Below, in pieces: positions 47,846-59,136 of a stretch of DNA of 64,000 nucleotides (within the stretch, counting starts at the first letter, position 1; every line of letters begins with the position of its first letter). Location: the NCBI RefSeq assembly GCF_015832195.1, contig NC_052021.1, forward strand, positions 1,054,001 to 1,118,000, in the 5' to 3' direction. A program made the position numbers and the translations under genes. This DNA comes from Motacilla alba alba. Its lineage: Eukaryota; Chordata; Aves; Passeriformes; Motacillidae. The notes below the pieces were generated by a model, which was not told the origin of the DNA, made no database searches, and worked only from the letters and a program-made list of their open reading frames with translations.

Positions 47846-50800
47846 AGAATGAGCTTGAAACCAACTCCTGCCAATGGCTCCATTGATCAGCAGATCAGCA
47901 TCTGGGGACAAATTCTGCGAGAGTTACCAGATCATGTGGGAGATTAGAAGGGCAAAAAAGTGTGGCTCTTCTCTGACAAAGCATGTTCAGGTTGGGAAGG
48001 AGCTCTTAAGGAGCAACTATTTCTTTTTATTTGAAGTCAACAGCAATAAGGGATTTTGAATATAAAGAGGAACAACTTTCTGATCTTATGTTTCCCCTCC
48101 TGATCCTTTAGTTCTAAGCATTCCTTGCTGATGGCCCATTTCAGAATAGTATTCTCAAAGTACAAGCAGCAAACCTAGGGTAGGGTATAAGCACTAGGAA
48201 TTTACATTAGGCCATTTAACAACACAGAAACAGAGGTTTGTAATATTTACACAAGGTGTCTTAAAAATATCTATTAAGTTAAACAAAGTAGCATTGGCTA
48301 TTTAGGAATAAACACATGCTGTATTTTGGATGCATATCTGGAGTTCATACTACAGTGCATTGCCAGCAGCATATTTAGACCTTTGCCTTTCATTTTGATC
48401 AATGTTAACAAGGCTTCTGCTTCCATGAGAAAACAGGTAGAATTTTCTTCTCCTGGCATTGAAGCAGCACTTGTCCACATGTACCTTATGCATAAGTAAA
48501 AGGGCTTTCAGTCAATCTCAGCAGTAGGTGGTGAGGCTCACAGCTATTCCAGCCAAAGACAATTCAGATCCCTGGAAGTCATTAACATGGTCTCAGCCAC
48601 CAGCACATTCACTGCTGGTACTTCCCTCAGCAGCTCCTGAAGAGATCTTAAAACAAATCCAAAACACAATAATTCAAATAAATCACATGGAAGGAGGCAA
48701 ACACCTGTGTGTAGCTTTTCCAAGCAGGAACAAGGGCACATGTGAACCTGAAGTCTCTTTTAAGGCTATAATGTTGCTAATAAGGACGACAAGCTGTTTC
48801 AGCAATAGTAAATGTCTATAGTCCATAAGAAAAAAAATCAAGCCCTAGCTCAGATAAGACCTATCACACCTACCACACAGATCTCAAAAGGTTTTTGCAA
48901 TCTGAGAAATCTTCATTGCACCACAGTCTCTCCCCTATGCAGTATAAACTACACAAATACATCACAATTCTTTTGTATTCTCTGGAAGAAACTAGCTTCC
49001 CCTAGGGGACTTCAAACCCAAGTACACTGCAACTTCAAAAACAAAACTGCAAAATGAAAATCCAAGATTGCTCCCAGTTAGAAAATAATTGTCCTTCTGA
49101 AGAGCAAAGTTTGTCAGGATAAATAAAAAGCTTTCTTGTAGGCTGGTCTGATTGAAATGAGAACTCTATTAAAAAAATCATTATCATTTTCTCCAAACAT
49201 TTTAAAGACACTAAGAAAGCAGTTACAGAGCCTTTTCTTGAAAACATAACAGAGAACAAACCATCCCTAATGAGGTTTAGCAACATCAATTAATACACTA
49301 ATTAAGGTGCAGTAGGAAAATAAGACTTTGAACTGAGCATGTAAGTGCAGCACTGGCTGTAGATAAAATATTTCATTAGCCAGATGGATTTTTAGGTTCT
49401 GAAGGCAGCAAAGAGTGCATTTTTTGATGCCCATTACCTGTATACAGAAGATAGGCCAACGTACATTTGTTTTATTCCGGCAGTTAATAAACAACTTCTT
49501 ACAGGCACTTTAACTGGTGCTTTTACTACTGGCTGAGAGTTTACCTTTCTGTATTGGGGAGGGGGTTCCTCTCTTTAGAATGTCATGACCCAACAACTTT
49601 TCAGGCTAGAAATTGCTGAAGAGTAAGATTTGGGTATTGCAGATATAATCGGTTAAAAAATAATTCATCAAATCATATTGTTCTCCTTGATTTATACGTT
49701 ACATGGGACTTGTGTATCAAGGAGAGAACACAACTGGAACTGCTTGTCCAGATTTTTTCTGTTCCTACTCTTTACCAAACAACTGAAAGGCAAAGAAAGA
49801 TACACTTAAAGGCCATGAGAGATACATAATACATGAATAAGTTCACTCTGTTGTCCAAACTTCCTTAAGGTGGAAGAGTTTTTCCCTTGACTATGCTCAC
49901 ACAAGTGCATTCACACTGTGGATCCCCTAATGTTCTCCCCCAAGCAGAGGATGAAGGCTTTAAGCAAAGATGAAGGCTCAAGCTTCATTCAACTTCAGAT
50001 TTCCCAATGCTTTCCACTGGGTATTAGTGCGAAACAGAAAACACAATTAAGCAAAACACCCTGGAGAGCCACTGATTACTTCCAGTGGATTTCCAGAAAG
50101 GTGTGGTAATTCTTAACAGCCAACTACCTGAAGCTATCTATTGCTGAAAGTATCAGAGATAACCTAACATCCTTTCTACAGACAAGAGGGACATGTTCCC
50201 AGTCCCTTAAGAGCTCGGGGCAAGTGGAAGCTCACGGGCAAAGTAAGATTGCCTCTTCCCTGTGAGGGGTCTTACATTGATTCTGCTGGAAAGGGACAGA
50301 AATCCTTGGCAGAGACGTTCCAGCCATGACTTAAGAATGCAATACAGTGCTTCAGGAATGAATCCTGGTTCAGACTTAACTCCAGGTTGAGAACAAAATG
50401 CAAAGTCAAACGCAAAAGTGAGATTTTTTTTTAGTAGTAGAGGAGTAAACAATCACTGCACTGCCTCACCACCTGTTTAATTCGCAGTTGAGAACAGCTT
50501 TGCTGATATATTGTCCACACTGCACAGCAAGAATTAGATGTACCCCCAAGGATTTTTTTCAGTCAAATTCACTCCATTAACTCCCAAAAATAAGTATTTG
50601 CTCAGGAACAGATTGTCTGCTAACTAGCTAAATTCTTCCTCTATAAATTGAACAAAATGAAGCAGCATGTTCTCTAGATGTGATCCCTTTTGCTCCAATA
50701 GAAGTCCAGATTCTTTTCATTATTTTACCCAAAGTCCCAATGCACTTTTTCTGTAAATCACTAAGGATAACTAAGACATTAATTCCATAAAAGCATCTGT

Positions 50801-51165
50801 TTCCTCTTCTGGGTGAAGATTTCCCGTTCTTCATATTAAATACCTCCTGTCAAGAAACTGTTTCACTGAGGAAGGACCTTCCAAAGCTCTGCCTAGCCTA
50901 AAGTTACCCAGGTCCTTCACTACACTGCAGGGTAAGCCTGAAGTCTGTACTTTGAGATTTTTTTAGCCTGGTGCGAAGAGCCCTCTGATACAACCCAATC
51001 TCTCCCACTGATAACCCTACAGAAATTCTCAGTACCATACTGGGAAAGTGTTACCAAAATAAAAACCAGCACGCTTTAGATTTCACAAAAAAATGAACTA
51101 GCGTCACAAAACTTCAAATACAGTCTTAAGGAAGTTTAAAGTACTGATCCTATCATATTGCCTCT

Positions 51166-51182
51166 TTTTTTTTTTTTTTTTA
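51166..51182 (+). repeat. Poly-T run (about 17 bases)
   Basis: An uninterrupted T run that could be an ordinary slippage tract or the reversed poly-A tail of an unrecognised insert. No flanking duplication was seen. Confidence 0.85.
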
Positions 51183-54100
51183 ACATACAGTAAATATCAG
51201 AAAATCTTACTGGTTTTCTACCAAACCAAGCAAGAGTATTTCTTATATACACCTCTAAGGAACACTAACCAGACAGAGTGTCACTTCAACATGTGTAACA
51301 TTCTCCCTGGCACTGGCAAGGAATTAAAAAGGCCTAAGGAAGGCAGTGTACAAATGGACACAAAAACAGCCCAGCAATCAATCCACTGAGGTAGAGGTTA
51401 ATCCTGAATAATCACAATTCAGATGATATTTCTTCTGTAGGAGAGCAACTGAACACTGAGCTGAGGAATAACATTTGAATTCCAGCATCACAGCAGTCAA
51501 TACAGCTTTCAATATAAATTATATACATGTAAACTGATTATAACTGCTAGCCTCATCTCTTCAAACCATAAATGAAAAAATGCACTTATGTGTTTTCTGC
51601 TTCTGATTTTGTGGTATACAGAAATATCTTCTACAGATTTTTATGTGTTCTCAGTTTCTACCACTAGCTTTATTCACAAAGCCTTAAGAAGTCTTTTGAA
51701 GAAAATGACTGTTCATACCAAAAAGAGCCATGAAAAAACTACAAAGGTCAACATTAAATAATGACTCCATACTTTTTCAAGGAAACAGCTACAATGATGT
51801 ATGTATGTCTTCCAGTCACTGCTGCATTTTTATATGCATTTATGATTACTATTTGCATTTTTATGGGCTTAATAAAACTTACATAGACTACAGTATTTGG
51901 TTGTAGTGAAAAAACACATTCCTGTGGACTTAAAACTTACCTCCAGTGGGCAATAAAGCAGTGTCACAATGTTGCTTGTTTTCCAATCCATTTTCTAACA
52001 TAAAACTTAATTTCTTTCCAGATCAAGACAAATAGATATACCTCAGGTCAAAAGTTACACTTACCTTTTATTAGCTGTTACTTTTGTGGAGAAAAACTTA
52101 CAAACTCAACTCAGACATGCATTTAACATGTATTGTGCTGCTTTCCCTGTCTCCTTTAGCTTTTCACCTTTCACTCTTTCAGAAAGACTCCTGAATCTGC
52201 TAACTTAACTACAGTAGGCAACTACACACTTGCAAGCTTCCTCACTTCTCCTTTCGGTTTCTTTTTGCACTGTTGCTAATTTCACCTGTCTCCATCTCCT
52301 TCCATTTTCTGCAGAGCTGAATTAGGCAGTACTACATTGCTGCCTAACCCACTGCTAATTTGACAAAATTAGCTCAACATGCTACACCTGAGGTTTATCA
52401 CTGCCCCTCCAGGTGCTACCAACCACCTGGTTAAGATGGTTCAAACTCCTCAGAGTAATATGTAACTTCAATTGTTTGCTACCAAGCATGTCCCATGTTC
52501 TGCTAGTGTAATTAATAAAGCACATATAAATACCCATGGACTGGATTGTTGAGTTTTGTTGTAGGGGTGGTTTTTTTTCCCTAACAACATAACTGCAGCT
52601 GGTTTATTTCAAGTTCCAAGTGCTCAGACACGTCTTATCTCATACAAATTCATCTAGGAGATTGCCTTGATGAACTGGGCCTCAACCAAAATGAAAATAG
52701 GTAATACATACACTGTGAGACAAACGTAGCACACATGCAAGGGAGAATTCTGCCCAGTAAAATTCCAGAATCCGTTTCCTTTTCAATAAAGGTGTCAGCC
52801 CTGATGCAGAGCCCCACTCAGCTCTCTCTCACTGCTTTAGGTCACAGCTACATTTGAAGAATTCAGGTAAGGATTTCCTCTCTAGACTCCGAGCTCTAGA
52901 TACATCCAAGAACAAATACTGTATCTGTATTATATTCATGCTCTGGCAAGCAGAAAAACAGATGCTGCCTGTAGATGTGACCTGTGTCTCACTAACAGTC
53001 TCTCCAAAAAGTGTCCCATCTGCACCAGCAGCAGCCTTAATCCACTGCCGTCACTGTGAAGTGACCTCTGATCCCTGAAGAAAGCTCCTTCCACAGGCTG
53101 AACATAACAGCAAGTCAAAGCTCTAAAGCTGAACTACGTGATGACATCTCCCTCAGCACCATTTACTGGACTGTTAGCAACAAGGGGCTTTCCAGAAGTG
53201 TGCTGTATATTAAACCAGAAGAAAGCAGGGTTTTCAAAAGGATAAAGGGGCTACTCCAATTCTGTAATCACCTAACTTTCTCCTTTTCCTTATCTCAGCC
53301 TCAAAACATGGCAAATCAGAGAGCAGTTACCCATGCAGCAAGAGGACACCAGTCATGCACAATTAGCCAGTTCCTTAAAAGAACCAGGAAAAGGAGTAAT
53401 CACAACTCCCTGCCAGAATACACAGCTCTTGAAGGAATGAGGTACACACAAGTGCTGGTAAACAAATTAATTAACTGCCCCTAACTGTCTCGCAGTAGCA
53501 AGATTTGATCAACACCTATCACCAGTGGAACTCAGTAAGGATTGGGATGGATCAAACAGTTCTCCAAACTGCATGAAACACTCAATTTCCTGCACTTCAG
53601 TAATAAAGAGGACAATACAACACATACAATAAACTGTCAATAGAATACTCAAAATTTCAGATCTTTTTTGTCTATAAAGCACAGGCAAGATTCAAACACA
53701 GGCATGGATACTTCCTTATATGTTTTCTTATTACTCGTTGGTCAAATATTCCACAAAAAAAAGGAAAAAAATAAAAGTAAAGGTCATCCAGCTTTCAATA
53801 TTCTGTCAGTGGCAATATCCGTAACCCAGCACTCTGAAAGCCTTCCCAGAGCAAGTACAAGTCCATCTCCCAGCTTAAAAGAAATTTACTTAAGAAAGCA
53901 AGTCAGAGCCTAAGGCAGCTTATGTAGTATAGAACCACCAAGCCCTCCCACCTTACGCAAGAACACATCATGTGTGTTTAAAGAATTATTTTAAAGCAGC
54001 GGGTTTTCAGAAAGAAAACCAATCCCACTTCCAAAGATTATCAGAAGTCAATTCTCTCTCGCAGTACTCTTGGAATCTCTCTCCAACCCAAGTGGCTCCC

Positions 54101-54539
54101 TCCAAACTTTGGAAAAGAACTTTGGTGTATTGTTGTCCTGCTTCCGATCAACAGGACTTGAAAAAGTGATAAGCAGAGAATTAGTGTAACAATCCATCCC
54201 AGACAGCTTTAAACTCAAGCACAACGTGTGACAACTAAGCCCCAACAGTGACCCAAACCCACCCCAGAGTGGGCTGACTGTCCCTGAGCACTGCTGAGCC
54301 GCACCCCTACACCTCAATGAGCGCCATTCTGTCCCCAAGAACTGACCCTGAAAGTTTTCTAAGTCTAGAGGAAAACCTCCAAACCTATTCTTTGCTGTTG
54401 TTGCCTCACAGATTGCTATTTTAGAACTTATGCTGCATGAAGTTAGTCTTTAAAGCAGCAAGGCCACCAAAGCTCCCCGGTTTCAAAAGAGAAAAAAACA
54501 ACTCAAAGTGGACAATAAAGCAGAAAACTCATGGCTATG

Positions 54540-54640
54540 GGTGTTTTTAGGCGCTCGCCATGCCTGTGCCGCTTCCCCTCAGCACCAGCAGCCAGCACGG
54601 CGGGGCTCCGGCAGCCAAAAAGGTGGAATTTCAATGAACT
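54540..54640. other. CpG-rich patch, left part
   Basis: A GC-rich stretch (tgccgcttcccctcagcacc, cagcacggcggggctccggc) in AT-rich intron. Together with 55518-55730 it would have been one continuous patch before the LTR-like insertion between them. Confidence 0.7.
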
Positions 54641-55517
54641 TGTTATGAATGAAATTGCCAATCAAATCGAATCAATAATTTGCAAGAGCCAAATTATGAT
54701 AAAATAACAAAGTATAAAATTTATGCCGCGATCGAATGACAAAATCTGGGTCAGCCACGAGTCGGACAGAGTCTAGCCCGGGAATAGAGCCTGGGTGACG
54801 CGCTGCGCAGCTCTGAGCCCTGGTAGCTCCAGAGTGCAGCGGCACACCACTGCGATTCTGAATTCAGTTCTTATACTCTTTTTCTTGCCGGGGGCCAGGA
54901 TGTCCTTTGTCCTTTTCTTAATCAAGTAAGTCCAAAAAGCTTCTCCAGTCCAAGATAATGCTATCAGATGAAGGATGGTCCAGCTCTCGATGTCTTGGGA
55001 ATAATTCATCGACTTCTTGTCTTGTGCTAGACAGAACTCGAAAGAACCGTATTTGCAATACGCAAAATTCTATGTCTGAGGAGATATACAAGTCAAACAG
55101 TCCCTTACTGGAAATCTCTTACATGTTAAGAGATTTCCCAGAAACAGATGACAAGCCTGAATGGATTTTTCTTGACTATATTGTACCCCTCCCTTCGGTC
55201 GTCAGCAGCCAGGTGTGCTGCTGATGGCTTAATTCCTTCCTCAACTAAAAAACCTCGAAACTCTGTGCTACTGTTTTACTTCACATGTAAATGTAGTTCT
55301 TCTGTGTGGTATGTGTGTGTCGGTCGGTTTCCCAATCTTGTAGGCTGCTTTTCCTTGGTTTCTTTAAAACATGCCCAGACAAGATTCCTCATGGTAAAAT
55401 TCAACTTCTTAATTCCTGTTACTATTTTAACTTATTTATATCATACTTCGCACTTATAACTATATTACATTCACTGTAACATTTGTTGTTTTATGAATTT
55501 TGACTCTATTCATAACA
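54641..55517 (-). mobile_element. 877-bp LTR-like element with 10-bp inverted termini
   Basis: The plus strand starts TGTTATGAAT and ends ATTCATAACA, exact inverted copies 10 bases long. The flanks are aact (54637-54640) and gact (55518-55521), a 4-bp duplication with one mismatch. On the minus strand it has a TATA-like gagtataagaact, then a CpG-containing stretch and an AT-rich tail, an LTR-like order. A perfect 12-bp hairpin lies at 55110-55138. A solo LTR of an ERV with 4-bp duplication is the best guess; a non-autonomous DNA transposon with short inverted termini is the alternative. The 78-residue minus frame at 54773-55009 lies wholly inside it. Confidence 0.65.
55110..55138 (+). repeat. 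Perfect 12-bp inverted repeat, 5-bp loop, inside the LTR-like element
   Basis: The arms are ggaaatctctta (55110-55121) and taagagatttcc (55127-55138) around catgt. It is likely a structural or protein-binding part of the LTR family. Confidence 0.9.
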
Positions 55518-55730
55518 GACTGAAGGGCGGAAAGCCAGCGGCACGGACAGCGGGACTCCCCCGCCAGGCCACCGAAACGCACCCTCAGCACTCGCGTTAA
55601 AAGCTCCACCGGGGGACGCGCAGCCAAAGCTGCCCGCGACGGCACTCGCTGCCCGCTCCAACACTCCAAACCTTCCAGGGTGAGTGCGGCACTGAGCAGG
55701 TGCAAATGGGGGCCCTACTGCACACAGGGG
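55518..55730. other. CpG-rich patch, right part
   Basis: About 210 bp with roughly 18 CpG dinucleotides (gaagggcggaaagccagcgg, cactcgcgttaaaagctcc, gggggacgcgcagcc). It meets the TG-rich minisatellite on its right. Such CpG density inside a depleted AT-rich intron suggests an unmethylated regulatory element or alternative promoter, but no exon or reading frame was recognised. Confidence 0.65.
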
Positions 55731-55879
55731 GGTGTATGTGTGTGTCAGGGTCCCATCTCACACAGCTCTGTGTATGTCTGTGTGTCTGTGTGTGTGTCTG
55801 TGTGTATGTGTGTGTGTGTGTGAGGGTCCCATCTCACACAGCTGCGTGTGTGTGTGTGTGTGTGTGTGTGTCTGTGTGT

Positions 55880-55911
<32 letters not shown>

Positions 55912-57098
55912 CTGTGTGTGTGTCTGTGTGTGTGTGTGTGTGTGTGAGGGTCCCATCTCACACAGCTCTGTGTATGTCTGTGTGTCTGTGTGTGTGTCTG
56001 TGTGTATGTGTGTGTGTGTGTGAGGGTCCCATCTCACACAGCTGCGTGTGTGTGTGTGTGTGTGTGTGTGTCTGTGTGTGTGTCTGTGTGTGTGTCTGTG
56101 TGTGTGTGTGTGTGTGTGAGGGTCCCATCTCACACAGCTGCGTGTGTGTGTGTGTGTGTCTGTGTGTGTGTCTGTGTGTCTGTCTGTGTGTGTGTGTGTA
56201 TCAGGGTCCCATCTCACACAGCTCTGTGTATGTCTGTGTGTCTGTGTGTGTGTGTCTGTCTGTGTGTGTGTGTGTATCAGGGTCCCATCTCACACAGCTC
56301 TGTGTATGTCTGTGTGTCTGTGTGTGTGTCTGTGTGTATGTGTGTACGTGTGTATCAGGGTCCCATCTCACACAGCTCTGTGTATGTCTGTGTGTCTGTG
56401 TCTGTGTGTCTGTGTGTGTGTGTGTCTGTGTGTGTGTGTGCGTGTGTATCAGGATCCCATCTCACACAGCTCTGTGTATGTCTGTGTGTGTCTGTCTGTG
56501 TGTCTGTGTCTGTGTGTGTGTGTCTGTCTGTGTGTGTGTGTGTATCAGGGTCCCATCTCACACAGCTCTGTGTATGTCTGTGTGTCTGTGTGTGTCTGTG
56601 TGTCTGTGTGTATGTCTGTGTGTGTGTATCAGGGTCCCATCTCACACAGCTCTGTGTATGTCTGTGTGTCTGTGTGTGTCTGTGTGTCTGTGTGTACGTG
56701 TGTATCAGGGTCCCATCTCACACAGCTCTGTGTATGTCTGTGTGTCTGTCTGTATGTCTGTGTGTGTGTGTGTGTATGTCTGTGTGTGTGTGTGTGTATC
56801 AGGGTCCCGTCTCACACAGCTCTGTGTATGTCTGTGTGTCTGTGTATGTCTGTGTGTCTGTCTGTATGTCTGTGTGTGTGTGTGTGTATGTCTGTGTGTG
56901 TGTGTGTGTATCAGGGTCCCATCTCACACAGCTCTGTGTATGTCTGTGTGTCTGTGTGTCTGTGTGTCTGTCTGTGTGTGTGTGAGTATCAGGGTCCCAT
57001 CTCACACAGCTCTGTGTATGTCTGTGTGTCTGTGTGTCTGTGTGTCTGTGTGTCTGTGTCTGTGTGTGTGTATCAGGGTCCCATCTCACACAGCTCTG
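55729..57098 (+). repeat. TG-rich higher-order minisatellite with 16 copies of a GGGTCCCATCTCACACAGCT core
   Basis: The array is about 1.37 kb of TG/TCTG repeats, in which a 20-bp core recurs 16 times. Core starts are near 55748, 55824, 55948, 56024, 56120, 56204, 56280, 56358, 56453, 56548, 56632, 56708, 56802, 56914, 56992 and 57076. Spacing is 76-124 bp. One core has GGATCCC (56453) and one GGGTCCCGT (56802). Units 1-2 and 3-4 form a repeated dimer at an offset of exactly 200 bp. The early units (2-5) carry a GAGGG lead. Units 6-16 carry TATCAGG, followed by CTCTGTGTATGTC. A 480-residue frame and its shadows exist only because the repeat lacks stop codons. Confidence 0.97.
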
Positions 57099-58909
57099 CC
57101 CCCGCACCACGAGGAGCCACCGCCTGCCTGTGCCCAGCCACAGGCACACACAGTGCATTCTTATGCATTACATTACTTCATTACTGCATTACAGTACGTT
57201 CCTATGCATTCACTACAGCCTACATTTCAAATATCTTGTAAAAATGTAATTAGTCCTCTCATTCACTTTCACCCTTCCTTAATTGCTTAAATGAATCAGT
57301 AATTGTCTCAGGTTTATTAGTTTTTTATTCTGCTCTTGTAAATGGTGCCATGAAAGCCATGTATAGACAGCCAATTCCAATTGCCAGTGGAGCTGGACAT
57401 AAGCTCATAGCTACTGTAGTTTATATGGAGCCAATGTTGTACCAATACAAAATGTTTCTGTGGCAGTGGAAGTCTGTTTCTGTTAATAAAGGTTCATAGA
57501 ACATTTTATAAGAAACCCTTGGCTAATTTTTGCTGTGTGATCTCTGATCTAGGAAATGTGAAACTGATCACAAAGAAAACATTTAAAACCGTTTATAAGC
57601 CCTGCAGCCCATACTCACTTAGAAAATTGTACAGATTGCAAACCGCAGATTGCAGTGCGGTTTGGAGCATCAGTGTGGGCTCACCCAAAAGCACGTGCAC
57701 AGAATTCAAACTGCAGGAATGTGATCATCCTAAGTTCACTGAAAAACTCCTAGGAGATTCTATCTTGTTTACAGTACACTGGCCTTGAAAAGAGGCAAAT
57801 GAATTGACTGTTATTCACCGCAAAGCGAGGCCCTGATGAGAATCGATCCTCAGGCACAGCAGACACCTGTCCAACATCAACAAAAAGACACGCAGGAGTC
57901 ACATTTCAAAGGAAATGAATCTCTGTGCAAGAAAGTCTAGAATTTAAATCTACAAATGACTCCAGGTTAATTAAGCTAAATCTCACAATATACTGATCTG
58001 AACTTCCCATGACAAAAGCTCCTGGGATATGGCTACTACTGCCCTCTGTCCCCTCACTGCCTCAACTGTGACAGCGTGACTGAGGACAGCTCAAATAGAG
58101 AAAGCAGGACTGCACACCTTAGTACTGTCCTGCTGAGCCTAGCAAGGAGGTTCCTTACACTTAGCAAGACTAGCCTGTGTTTTTCAGAAGGATTTAGAAA
58201 TTTGTCATGAACTTATTTTGAATACTAGGCTAACAGTTATGAAAAAGGAATTTATTACAATGATTTAAAAACATAAACCTTGTGATTCCTTGGCAGTAAC
58301 TACACTGACATTATTGCACATTGCTCAAGTTTGATGTTCAGATTCTCTTAAAAAACTTCAGCAGAAGAAGAATAAAATCAAAGGGCAATACCTAGCAGGA
58401 TATTCCTTTTGTCTCAGCCAAGCTGTCATAAACAAAAACATATCCAACTTTCCTGATAAACAATGATCATTTGCCTTCCTTGTAATCAGAAATTCTAGTC
58501 CATGGCTTCCCACAGTGTTTTCTGACAACTTCCTTACTTTTTCCCCCCCAAGCCAATCTTTTTTTCTAAAATTTCATTTATGCTGTTACTCCTGTATTAT
58601 AAAAGAATTTGCCCTACTTCTTGCTTCCTCGTCTCAAGTACAAGATATGACATAGCTCCTCTAGGTATCGAGAAGCTCCTCTAGGTGTACAAGCTGCATT
58701 TCAGAACAAAGATGTTTATCAGTTATTTCAATATATCTAGACATTCATGTTATAAAGTGCAGTCTTGTACAAAGCATCACCCAGGCAGTGGCAGAAAAAT
58801 ACTGGTTCAAAAGCCATTTGCCAGTGGTAAAATAACCAGAAAGACTCCTAGAGCAGTGGTTAAATTGAGCAAGCCAAGGTGCGGCCCAATCATCAGGAAA
58901 ATACTCATA

Positions 58910-59136
58910 AATCATAGAATGCTTTGGGTTGAAAGGGATCATCCCACCCCCTGCCATGGGCAGGGACCCCTCACATCAACAAGGCTGCTCCAAGCCCTGT
59001 CCAGCCTGGTCTTGAGCACTTCCAGGGATGGGGCAACTTCTCTGGGTAACCTGTACCAGTGCATCACCACCCTCACAGAGAAAAATTTCTTCCTCCTACT
59101 TAAACTAAACCTACCCTCTTTCAGTTTAAAACTATG
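58910..59136 (-). mobile_element. CR1 LINE 3' fragment, about 0.23 kb
   Basis: On the plus strand it begins with atcatagaatgctttgggtt, the inverted CR1 terminus. It continues through the inverted 3'-UTR blocks (ccatgggcagggacccctc, gggatggggcaacttctctg, catcaccaccctcacagag) to ctctttcagtttaaaact. The element is on the minus strand, in CTNNA3 sense. It keeps a fairly intact block order, so it is one of the younger-looking CR1 copies here. The open frame at 58685-59137 is partly made of this element. Confidence 0.9.

Noticed and set aside
55848..57290. 480-residue plus-strand open frame rich in Cys-Val and Ser-His motifs, with overlapping frames on both strands
   Set aside because: It is entirely the translation of the TG/TCTG higher-order repeat; the repeat lacks stops in several frames. 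There is no coding-type composition or family similarity.
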